Positions 33,300 to 41,527 of a DNA stretch of 64,000 bases are shown one piece after another. The DNA lies in NCBI RefSeq assembly GCF_026248825.1, contig NZ_CP110973.1, positions 6,469,501 through 6,533,500 of the forward strand, read 5' to 3'. Each line of letters opens with the position of its first letter. Position 1 is the stretch's first letter. Position numbers and translations under genes: made by a program. Source of the DNA: Larkinella insperata. GTDB lineage: Bacteria > Bacteroidota > Bacteroidia > Cytophagales > Spirosomataceae. The notes under the pieces are model-generated. The model saw only the letters and a program-made list of their open reading frames with translations. It did no database searches and was not told where the DNA came from.

Positions 33300-34829
33300 T
33301 TCCCACTCGATGGTTGCGGGCGGTTTAGAGGAGATGTCGTAGACGACGCGGTTGACACCTTTGACCCGGTTGATGATTTCGTTGGAAATGTCGGCCAGAA
33401 ACTCGTAGGGCAAATGCGCCCAGTCGGCCGTCATCCCGTCGACGCTCGTAACGGCGCGCAGGGCTACTACACGTTCGTAGGTCCGCTCATCCCCCATGAC
33501 CCCAACGGATTGGATCGGCAGCAGAATGGCTCCGGCCTGCCAGACCTGATCGTACAAACCGTATTTCTTCAGCCCGTTGATGTACAGGGCGTCCACTTCC
33601 TGCAGGATGTGCACTTTCTCGGCGGTGATGTCGCCCAGAATCCGAATGGCCAGCCCCGGCCCCGGGAACGGGTGGCGTTTCAGGATGGCATCGGGCAAAC
33701 CGAGCGTTTTTCCGACGGCCCGCACTTCGTCTTTAAACAGCGTATTGAGCGGCTCCACCACTTTCAGCTTCATGAAGTCGGGCAAACCGCCGACGTTGTG
33801 GTGCGACTTGATGGTGGCCGAAGGTCCCTTTACCGAAACCGACTCGATAACGTCGGGGTAAATGGTCCCCTGCCCCAGCCAGTCAACGCCTTCAAGCAGG
33901 TGCGCTTCGTGGTCAAAAACCTCGATAAACGTCCGGCCGATGGCTTTGCGTTTGGCTTCCGGATCGGTCAGTCCGGCGAGGGCTTTGTAGAACTGGTCTT
34001 TGGCATCGACGCCCTTGATGTTCAGCCCCAGGTGCTGGTAGGATTCCAGCACGCTTTCAAATTCGTCTTTCCGCAGCAACCCGTTGTCAACGAAAATACA
34101 GTAGAGGTTCTGGCCGATGGCTCGGTGAACGAGCGTGGCTGCCACCGACGAGTCGACCCCGCCCGAAAGCGCCATGACGACTTTGTCGTTGCCCAGCTTC
34201 TGCTTCAGATCCGCGATGGTCGATTCCACGAACGACTCGGCGGTCCAATCCTGCGAACACCCGCAAATATCGACCACAAAGTTTTTGAGCAGCATTTTGC
34301 CCTGCGTTGAATGGGTCACTTCCGGGTGAAACTGAATGCCGTAGGTTGGCTCATTTTCGACCTGGAAAGCCGCTACCTTCACGCTTTCGGTGGAGGCAAT
34401 GATCTGGAAATGATCGGGCACCGACGTGATGGTATCCGCGTGCGACATCCAGACCTGGGTGTTGGCTTCCAGCCCTTTCAGCAGCGCATTTTCCGTATTG
34501 AGCGTCCCTAATTTAGCCCGACCGTACTCACGAATGGCCGACGGCTGCACCTCGCCCCCGCTGGTGTGGGCCATCAACTGAGCGCCGTAGCAAACACCCA
34601 GCAAGGGCATTTTGTGCCGAAAAGCCGCCAGATGAACCATCGGCGCGTCGTCGTCCCGCACGGAACACGGGCTGCCGGACAAAATGACGCCCTTGACGTC
34701 GTGACTGATGGGCGGAATATGATTATAAGGGTGAATTTCGCAGTAAACATTAAGTTCGCGCACCCGGCGGGCGATAAGTTGGGTGTATTGCGAACCGAAA
34801 TCCAGGATCAGAATTTGTTCGGTTGTCAT
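33297..34829 (-). CDS. guaA: GMP synthase (glutamine-hydrolysing)
   Basis: 510 residues from MTTEQILILDFGSQYT. The start is set by the promoter: the earlier in-frame Met (34847) would overlap the -7 element. The glutamine amidotransferase domain has nucleophile C80 (LLGVCYGAQ) and the H168/E170 pair (HPEVTH). The ATP-pyrophosphatase domain has the PP-loop SGGVDS (222-227). The C-terminal dimerisation domain ends EWE, as in the family. It converts XMP to GMP using glutamine and ATP, in the cytoplasm. It is transcribed toward the acidic protein pair and shares their terminator. Confidence 0.98.
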   Translation of the reverse strand: MTTEQILILDFGSQYTQLIARRVRELNVYCEIHPYNHIPPISHDVKGVILSGSPCSVRDDDAPMVHLAAFRHKMPLLGVCYGAQLMAHTSGGEVQPSAIREYGRAKLGTLNTENALLKGLEANTQVWMSHADTITSVPDHFQIIASTESVKVAAFQVENEPTYGIQFHPEVTHSTQGKMLLKNFVVDICGCSQDWTAESFVESTIADLKQKLGNDKVVMALSGGVDSSVAATLVHRAIGQNLYCIFVDNGLLRKDEFESVLESYQHLGLNIKGVDAKDQFYKALAGLTDPEAKRKAIGRTFIEVFDHEAHLLEGVDWLGQGTIYPDVIESVSVKGPSATIKSHHNVGGLPDFMKLKVVEPLNTLFKDEVRAVGKTLGLPDAILKRHPFPGPGLAIRILGDITAEKVHILQEVDALYINGLKKYGLYDQVWQAGAILLPIQSVGVMGDERTYERVVALRAVTSVDGMTADWAHLPYEFLADISNEIINRVKGVNRVVYDISSKPPATIEWE

Positions 34830-34846
34830 GGTACGTATCCAAAACA

Positions 34847-34877
34847 CAAAATTAGGGTGTTTTTAGGAACCGGGCAA
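34847..34877 (-). promoter_or_regulatory. Promoter of guaA (TTG, 20 nt, TAATTTTG)
   Basis: On the minus strand, TTG (34875-34877) is 20 nt upstream of TAATTTTG (34847-34854), the textbook Bacteroidota promoter layout, with the start codon 18-25 nt further down. It overlaps the last bases after the stop of the esterase gene (34879). Confidence 0.85.
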
Positions 34878-34878
34878 C

Positions 34879-36990
34879 TCAAACCGCTGAAACCCTTCCG
34901 GTAATCTTCATCCCGGCGCGCAAGAAGGGAAAAAACCGTTCAGAATTCAGGGAAACGTAACGCACAACCACCACCTTTCGGACCACTTTCCGGTTGTCGA
35001 TCTGGGCCGTCACCAACACCGTCTGGGTACCGGCCCCGGATAGTTCAATGACTTCTTCGTGAACCCGGTTCTGGCCCGGCACGGTTTTCTGCCAGACCAG
35101 CCGCCCCGCCAGATCGGTTATTCGGAGCGTCGCCGTTTTCATTCCGGGAATAAACAGTTTGAGGTAAAGCCGGCCCTGCGCCGGATTCGGGTAGGTACTC
35201 ACCGTAAGCGCTTCCAGCCCGGGCGTTGCCAGAATGGGTGACTTCTTCGGACAGTTCACGGTTTTCGGTCCACCCGTCAATTGGAAATTATGGCCCCTTA
35301 CGCGAACCAAGATGACCTGATTTTTTCCATCTTTCAGGGCATCTGGCGTTGGAAACCGGAAACCGTACTGCCCCACTTCCAGACCCGGTCGGCTTTCAGC
35401 CGCGTTTACGGTTCCGATTACGGCGTTGTTGGCCAGTATTTCCACCGTGATAAACGGGTTTGCCGTTCTCGGTTCGGCTTCCACCCATCCCCAGATGCTG
35501 TCGCAACGGGCTCCCTCCAGGTGACCGCCGTAAAGGGTGTCCGGCGGTGCGGTCGGCGCTTCACTGATGGCAACGTTGTGAAAGGTAAACGCCCGCATTC
35601 CCCGCCTGTTTTTCAGGAAAGGGCCATTAAGCGAACCCGGATAGCTATTGGGAAGGTACGTGATGGTTTGGGCCGCAAGGGGTTTGGCCAACTGCAGAAT
35701 GATCCGATTGCGCTCCGCCGAACCACTTTCAATCAGCCGCGCCTGCGGAGAGCCTGCATAATCAAAGTAAATCAGATCCCGCAGATCAGTTTTTTTCCCC
35801 TTCACCACCGTATCCTGCTTCCAGACCATCCGGGCGCCCGGTTCAAATTCCAGCACCACTTCTTTCTTTTCGGCGGTTCGGTAATACGCTTTCCGGATGG
35901 CGGGCGACGCAATACCGTCTACGTCGGGTGAGCCGTAGCCGTCGCGGGCGATCAGCCGGTAGAGTTCGAGCGCAAACTGGTAGTGCCCCTCGGCTCCGTA
36001 ATGAACGCCATCATAGGCTGCCAGTCCTACCGTGGCGATGGCTTCCGTGCGGGGAAAAAGCTGCGGGGTTCGCCGTTGAAAATCCCGCAGTTGGGCGGCC
36101 CCCGGGTTGTTCTCCGGCAACAAACTCACCTGCGCGATGTAGAATTTACCCACGTTGGGGTAATCGTTTTGCCAGTAGTCAAACAACGTTCTCAGCGCCA
36201 GTTCGTAGCCATCGGCCCGTCCGCCACCGGCTTCGTTTTCCCCCTGACGCCACACGAAGGCTTTAACTTTATGGGCAACACCGGCTTTCCGGGCCAGATA
36301 CAGCAGTTTTCCGTACAAAGTTTTGGGATCGGCCGGGTTGGCCGGATTGCGTTCCAGGTGACTTTTGATCGACGTTCCGCCCACCGCCCCGTTGATCAGG
36401 CAGGTCGGCATTCCGAAGTTCTCCATGATCAGCCGCTGCACTTCCGTTCCGATCCGCCCGACCTGCCCGTCGCGCTCGTTTGAAAGGTGCCAGAGCGTAT
36501 CGGGCCTTGCCGACGCGCTGTTGCCGAAAGTCCGCAGGAACTTGTTGCGGTAGAAATAATCATCCGGATAATAGCCCGTGATGTTGGACTGACCGTGGAA
36601 CAAAATTACATCCCCGCAGACGATATCATCGCGGGAATCGACCCGTACCGAATCTTTCCCGCGAATGGCGAACACCTCAAACCGGTAGAGGTTTAAACCC
36701 GCGTCGATGGTGGGCAACAACTGAAAAGTGGCCTGATTGCCGTTGCTGGTAACCGAAACCCGCGCGTATTTCCAGCGGGTGCCGTTTTGGTAGACCCAAA
36801 CCGATACGTGGGTGTACGTTGGTGACTGTAATTGCCCGACCAGGGGAACCTCAGCCTTGTTTTGTTCATCGCGCGGATAGAGTTGCAGGGCTGCGGGCCA
36901 CTGCTGCCATTTAACAAGCCCCTGCGCAACCGCTGCCGATGGCAAAATCAACAGGATGATCCAGCCAAGAACTGTAGAGGTTCTTTTCAT
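34879..36990 (-). CDS. Secreted sialate-O-acetylesterase-like (SASA) protein with T9SS type A signal
   Basis: 703 residues. A signal peptide (MKRTSTVLGWIILLILPSAAVAQ) precedes an Ig-like N-terminal part. The catalytic SASA/SGNH domain has S135 in FHGQSNITG and the D327/H330 pair (YDGVHYGAEGH), so it hydrolyses an O-acyl (probably O-acetyl) group from a glycan. C-terminal beta-sandwich regions follow. The last 100 residues carry the T9SS type A sorting domain (YPNPAQGRLYLKL and KVVRKVVVVR), after which 26 more residues (YVSLNSERFF...) extend past the normal end. It is probably surface-exposed or secreted. Confidence 0.85.
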   Translation of the reverse strand: MKRTSTVLGWIILLILPSAAVAQGLVKWQQWPAALQLYPRDEQNKAEVPLVGQLQSPTYTHVSVWVYQNGTRWKYARVSVTSNGNQATFQLLPTIDAGLNLYRFEVFAIRGKDSVRVDSRDDIVCGDVILFHGQSNITGYYPDDYFYRNKFLRTFGNSASARPDTLWHLSNERDGQVGRIGTEVQRLIMENFGMPTCLINGAVGGTSIKSHLERNPANPADPKTLYGKLLYLARKAGVAHKVKAFVWRQGENEAGGGRADGYELALRTLFDYWQNDYPNVGKFYIAQVSLLPENNPGAAQLRDFQRRTPQLFPRTEAIATVGLAAYDGVHYGAEGHYQFALELYRLIARDGYGSPDVDGIASPAIRKAYYRTAEKKEVVLEFEPGARMVWKQDTVVKGKKTDLRDLIYFDYAGSPQARLIESGSAERNRIILQLAKPLAAQTITYLPNSYPGSLNGPFLKNRRGMRAFTFHNVAISEAPTAPPDTLYGGHLEGARCDSIWGWVEAEPRTANPFITVEILANNAVIGTVNAAESRPGLEVGQYGFRFPTPDALKDGKNQVILVRVRGHNFQLTGGPKTVNCPKKSPILATPGLEALTVSTYPNPAQGRLYLKLFIPGMKTATLRITDLAGRLVWQKTVPGQNRVHEEVIELSGAGTQTVLVTAQIDNRKVVRKVVVVRYVSLNSERFFPFLRAGMKITGRVSAV

Positions 36991-37111
36991 ATGATACGGT
37001 CAAAACCACCGTAAAATATCCGCAATTCAGCCCAATTAACCAACAAAAAGTTGCCCGGTGTTGCTCTTTTTCAGGACCTGAAACCACAGGCCGGGGCGGG
37101 GTACTAAAACA

Positions 37112-38338
37112 TTACTCCGGGTAGATCAGGTACTTTTTTCGTTTGGTTTTGTAGTCGCCCAGACCAGGTTCCCAGGTTTTCCGAATGGCTTCTTCGGTCA
37201 GACCGACTTTCAACTGTAACCGCAACTGATCGCTGCCGTACAGCTTGTCGATGTAATTCGTCGCCAGAAAGAACTTGTCTTTGTCGACCGCTTTGTTGTA
37301 GAATTCGATCAGGTACTTGAGGGTTAGTCCCTGATTGGTAGCATCGATTCCCGACAAATCACGGCCGTAACAGAGTTTGCCTTCCTGCGGGGGATTCATG
37401 GCGCCCGGCTTATCGACCGGCGTAAACTGGTACGAGCCAAATTTCGGATTGCCCGGTCCGCCGATCACCTGAAACTGTTTATCGGTGCCCCGCCCTATGC
37501 TGACGATCGTGCCTTCAAACAGGCAAAGCGTGGGGTACAGCAAAATAGCCTGCTGATTCGGCAGGTTTGGCGAGGGAGCCACCGGCAGCGTGTACGGCAT
37601 CTGGTGCGTGTAGTTTTTTACGGGAACCACCGTCAGCGGGCACAGCAGTTCGGCGCTGCCTTTCAACGGTTTGAGCCATTTTTCGCCGTTGATCATCCGG
37701 GCCAGTTCGCCGACAGTCAAGCCGTGCAGAATGGGAATGGGGTGCATACCAACAAACGACTGGTACTGCCTATTCAGGATCGGCCCGTCGACATAGCGGC
37801 CGTTGGGATTCGGTCGGTCCAGCACAACCAACGACTTTTTGTATTCGGCGCAGGCTTCCATGGCGTAGTGCATGGTGCTGATGTAGGTGTAAAACCGGGT
37901 GCCTACGTCCTGAATATCAAAAACGATCACATCCAGTGAATCGAGTTGAGCCTGGGTGGGTCGGCGGTTGGCCCCGTACAGCGAGATAATGGGAACACCG
38001 GTTCGGGGGTCGCGACCATCGCTGATTTTTTCCCCGTCGGTGGCCTGCCCGCGAAACCCGTGTTCGGGCGCAAAGATGGTTTTAATCGTCACACCGAGTG
38101 CCAGCAGGCTGTCTACCAGGTGCGTCTTGCCAATAACGGACGTGTGGTTGACGATCATCCCGACCCGTTTGCCGAGCAAGGTGGGCACGTACAGGTTGGT
38201 CTGCTCCGCTCCGGTTTGGATTCCGTCCGTCGATTGGGCCGCGGCCGGTTTTTTATTGGTTTGTCCGGAACAACCAATCGGCTGTCCCAATACCGCAATG
38301 AGGCAGATCAGTAAGAGCAATTTTCCGGATGAAGTCAT
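37112..38338 (-). CDS. NamZ-like (DUF1343) exo-N-acetylmuramidase, lipoprotein
   Basis: About 408 residues from the Met at 38338 (frame open to 38362). The lipobox GQPIGC marks a lipoprotein. The DUF1343 domain has the conserved NHTSVIGKTHLVDSLL, FAPEHGFRG and SLYGANRRPT segments, with FDIQDVGTRFYTYISTM and DRPNPNGRYVDGP later on. NamZ enzymes remove non-reducing terminal N-acetylmuramic acid from peptidoglycan fragments, so a role in cell-wall recycling or scavenging is likely. The neighbouring secreted SASA esterase may act on O-acetylated glycans in the same process. It is divergent from the FtsX-like gene. Confidence 0.9.
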   Translation of the reverse strand: MTSSGKLLLLICLIAVLGQPIGCSGQTNKKPAAAQSTDGIQTGAEQTNLYVPTLLGKRVGMIVNHTSVIGKTHLVDSLLALGVTIKTIFAPEHGFRGQATDGEKISDGRDPRTGVPIISLYGANRRPTQAQLDSLDVIVFDIQDVGTRFYTYISTMHYAMEACAEYKKSLVVLDRPNPNGRYVDGPILNRQYQSFVGMHPIPILHGLTVGELARMINGEKWLKPLKGSAELLCPLTVVPVKNYTHQMPYTLPVAPSPNLPNQQAILLYPTLCLFEGTIVSIGRGTDKQFQVIGGPGNPKFGSYQFTPVDKPGAMNPPQEGKLCYGRDLSGIDATNQGLTLKYLIEFYNKAVDKDKFFLATNYIDKLYGSDQLRLQLKVGLTEEAIRKTWEPGLGDYKTKRKKYLIYPE

Positions 38339-38477
38339 AGCAGCTAAGCGTTTATCCTGCAAATCTGTTACTTTTATGTGGTATTTTATAGAAAACCGTT
38401 AACCGGCTGGCAATTTTTCCGTTATCAATCCAAACCGGTTCTCCGACACGGTCACCCGATCGTTAACCTCTTTACAC

Positions 38478-39716
38478 TTGAACGTTCCGTTTTTCATTGC
38501 CCGGCGAATTCGTCATACGCCGACCGAAAGCTTCTCCGCCACCGTTACCAAGGTCGGTGTAGCCAGCATTGCCATCGGTCTGGCCAGCGTCATCATCGCT
38601 TTTGCGGTCTTGTTTGGCTATAAATTCGCGATTCAGCAGAAAATTTTCGTGTTTGGATCGCACATTACCGTTTCCAAATTCTCGCTTAACAATTCGTACG
38701 AAGAAACCCCGCTGGAGCTGAAAACGACCCTCTATCAGCAGGCTACCAGCATTCCGGGCGTTCGGCATGTTCAGGGGGTGGCCACAAAAGCCGGGATGCT
38801 CAAAACCGCCGATGAACTCTCGGGCGCGGTTCTGAAGGGCGTCGGCCGCGAGTACGACTGGGAGTTGTTCCGCAGTTCGCTGGTGGCCGGGAAGCTGCCC
38901 CAGTTTTACAAAGATAGCGCCCAATGCAACCCCAATTACTCCTGCCAGGTGCTGATCAGCAAACGGATTTCCGATCGGCTTCAGCTCGACGTGGGTAAAG
39001 ACGTGATCATGTACTTCATCGGTAACCAGTTGCGCCCCCGGAAACTTCAGGTGACGGGTATTTACGATACGGGACTCGAAGAAGGTGATAACGTGATGGT
39101 CATCGGCGATCTGCGGCTGATCCAGCAACTCAACAACTGGGGGGCCGATTCGGTGGGGAGCTACGAAATCTTCGTCAACGATTTCAACCGCCTGGACGAC
39201 GTCTACCGGCAAGTCCGCGAGGTTGCTGCGCCCGATATGCGGCCCCTGCGCGTTACCGACACGTATAAACCGTTGTTCGACTGGATGACGCTCCTCGACC
39301 AGAACACCGGCATTTTTCTGGCCCTGATCCTCTTCGTGGCGGGTTTCAACATGGTGGCAATTCTGCTGGTTCTGATGCTGGAACGAACGCCCATGATCGG
39401 GTTGCTGAAAGCCTTTGGCAGTTCCAACACGTTGATTCGACGGGTTTTTCTGTACGTCGGCTTGAACATGGTTCTCAAGGGTCTCCTGATTGGTAACCTG
39501 CTGGGCATTGGGCTGTGCGCCCTCCAATATTACTTCAAGCTGATTCCGCTCGATCCCAAAAACTATTACATGGATACGGTTCCGATTGCCTGGGATTTCC
39601 GGATGATTGCCTTGGTCAACGTGGCTACCATTGTGCTGATTGCGCTGGTGCTCTGGCTCCCAACGCTGGTGGCCACCCGGATTCAGCCGATTAAAGCGTT
39701 GGTATTTAAAAAGTAA
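38478..39716 (+). CDS. FtsX-like (LolC/E type) permease
   Basis: 412 residues. The start is TTG: upstream there is no ATG or GTG before the in-frame stop at 38400, and the N-terminus MNVPFFIARRI matches the conserved NxPFFIARR start of this family in Bacteroidota. Four membrane helices are seen: one near residues 25-45 and three in the C-terminal FtsX region (VAGFNMVAILLVLMLERTPM, then VGLNMVLKGLLIGNLLGIGL and LVNVATIVLIALVLWLP). A periplasmic MacB-like domain lies between. Such permeases work with an ATPase in lipoprotein sorting or secretion; no ATPase gene is adjacent here. Confidence 0.87.
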   Translation: MNVPFFIARRIRHTPTESFSATVTKVGVASIAIGLASVIIAFAVLFGYKFAIQQKIFVFGSHITVSKFSLNNSYEETPLELKTTLYQQATSIPGVRHVQGVATKAGMLKTADELSGAVLKGVGREYDWELFRSSLVAGKLPQFYKDSAQCNPNYSCQVLISKRISDRLQLDVGKDVIMYFIGNQLRPRKLQVTGIYDTGLEEGDNVMVIGDLRLIQQLNNWGADSVGSYEIFVNDFNRLDDVYRQVREVAAPDMRPLRVTDTYKPLFDWMTLLDQNTGIFLALILFVAGFNMVAILLVLMLERTPMIGLLKAFGSSNTLIRRVFLYVGLNMVLKGLLIGNLLGIGLCALQYYFKLIPLDPKNYYMDTVPIAWDFRMIALVNVATIVLIALVLWLPTLVATRIQPIKALVFKK

Positions 39717-39767
39717 AAGGATTCAGAGACTCTGGCCGACTGACCCTTTGCAAATCAATAAATTAAA

Positions 39768-39796
39768 ATGGGTTGGAGACAAAACCTCCAACCCAT
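39768..39796 (-). terminator. Hairpin after the FtsX-like gene
   Basis: Perfect 11-bp stem (atgggttggag at 39768-39778, complement 39786-39796) with a 7-nt loop. On the minus strand the stem is followed by an A/T-rich tttta run, so it is oriented to stop transcripts from the right; on the plus strand it may also end the FtsX transcript. Confidence 0.6.
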
Positions 39797-40520
39797 CTCG
39801 AATAGAAACTAACCCGTACTCTGTTACTTAGATCACAATTAGTATCACATCTCGTATCGTTTAGTATTTATACTCACCTATTATTGTACAACTTTTTGCA
39901 TACCATACACTTATGGGTTAGCTGCGTTTTAAATTACCTTACAATTTTATACTTTTTTCCTGAACGCATCAAGTACAAAATTCCTTCTTTTACTAAACGG
40001 CAGCAATAATATTTTACCATACCAAATTTTCCATGCAATAATGACCTAAAATATTATACGTCGGCTAATTTTACTTAATCTTTAAAGGATTGCATCACCA
40101 CTTAATCCCCTCAATAATAGCCGTTTACCGTCAACACCTTCTTTTGCCAGACTATTGCCACCACTCTTGTTTTATTTTATTTATTTCTTTTCCGTCTCGG
40201 GGTAACAATTACTTAATACGTATAGGGATTGATGGTTTAGTGTTGGACGAATAAAGAACCGGGCCGTTGAACAACGCGACGGCATTGTCCAACGGCCCGA
40301 ATTGCACCCGACCATGGGAGACGTAAATTCCCTTCCCGCTTATTTTACCCGGTATGGTTTTCCCCTGCCACAGCCGAATTACGAAGCAGATCCACTTCCC
40401 GGGCCCCGATTCCATTAATTGAGTGAGTTCCCGGGTCACCATTTGGCGGTCTTACTTCCGTACTATCCTGCACCGGCAATCCACCCCGTAGTCCGTTGTT
40501 CACCAGTAAGATTTAAAGAA
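39797..40520. other. AT-rich gap
   Basis: About 720 bp. The left half is markedly AT-rich with no coding sequence. The right half (40200-40500) is more GC-rich and contains a 10-bp palindrome (cgggccgttg at 40260-40269, complement 40290-40299) and a 77-codon minus-strand ORF without recognisable features. No RNA gene was found. Confidence 0.4.
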
Positions 40521-41240
40521 TTACTGGCGGGTCAGGACCGGCATACTTTGCAGAATGCGCTCGGCCACTTTCTGATTGCCCTTCTGGTTGAGGTGCAGCA
40601 GATCGACCCGCAGGGAAGCCGGTACCACATCGTAGGTGTGATCAATAATGTCCTGCATTTTAGACGGGTCGTACTGGGAAAGCAGATACGCGTGGATGTT
40701 GACGTAGTGATCCCCGTAGATTTTATACAACTCCCCGTTCAACTGCATAATGGCCTGATGCCGTTGCGTAAACACCTGTTCATTCTGATCAAAATCACCA
40801 TTGATCATGCCCAGCACCAGATAGCGCTGGTGACCCAGAGCCGCCACCATCGATGCGATATCGGCTTTGATCTGCTCCGGTTTGTCCAGGTTATTACGCC
40901 CCGCCCAGATGATGGTGTTGTACGGGTGTTTCTCTTTGTCCGCGAGCATGCGCTCGGCGATCTGGCTGCTGGTCTGGCCCGAAATGCCTTTATTGATGTA
41001 CTTGTAGGTCGTTCCCGTCAGCTTTTCGAGTTCGGTCAGGTACGTAGATGTACTGGGGCTGCCTTCCGTCAGGCTATCCCCCCAGCCGATGATGTACTCG
41101 GAGCGGGAATTGTCGGGAGCCACATCGTTGCCGGATTTGCATCCGCCTACTGTGTAGATAATCAACAGTAGGCTCAGACGGGTGAGAATGGAAGAACAAA
41201 AAGCCGTTTTACGTTTGGTAACCTGCCGAAGCGTGATCAT
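40521..41240 (-). CDS. SGNH/GDSL-type hydrolase lipoprotein
   Basis: 239 residues. A lipoprotein signal with lipobox VGGC. The SGNH blocks are: block I GDSLTEG with catalytic S56, block II Gly in GISGQ, block III Asn in AGRNN, and block V D213/H216 in DLLHLNQKG. This is the esterase/lipase fold used on acylated carbohydrates and lipids. It is a candidate for deacetylating cell-surface polymers. The distance to the neighbouring genes suggests its own promoter; no exact TAnnTTTG is seen. Confidence 0.9.
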   Translation of the reverse strand: MITLRQVTKRKTAFCSSILTRLSLLLIIYTVGGCKSGNDVAPDNSRSEYIIGWGDSLTEGSPSTSTYLTELEKLTGTTYKYINKGISGQTSSQIAERMLADKEKHPYNTIIWAGRNNLDKPEQIKADIASMVAALGHQRYLVLGMINGDFDQNEQVFTQRHQAIMQLNGELYKIYGDHYVNIHAYLLSQYDPSKMQDIIDHTYDVVPASLRVDLLHLNQKGNQKVAERILQSMPVLTRQ

Positions 41241-41527
41241 ACTGACCCTGTAGAAATAGATAAAAAGTCATCGGGCGTTCCTCCGCCGTCGCCCGACGGA
41301 ATGTTGAGGTTTGTGCCCTTTACTAAACGGCCGATTGAGCCGGAAATTGTATTTGCAAAAAGGCGTCAGAGTGCCCAGTTAGCGGTATGAGATGATAGTT
41401 TTGGGCGGACTTCCCTCAAAAAAATCCAAACAGTCGCCCGGCTGGCCAGGAAAACCGTTTGGAAGTTGAGGAAAAGAGTAACCCCATTGGCACGGAAAAG
41501 CCGCCCGCCCTTTGGGCGTTTGTTCGG

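Noticed and set aside
40209..40442. 77-codon minus-strand ORF in the gap next to the SGNH hydrolase.
   Set aside because: Contains a palindrome, no family resemblance, no start signal; may be a remnant but not supported.
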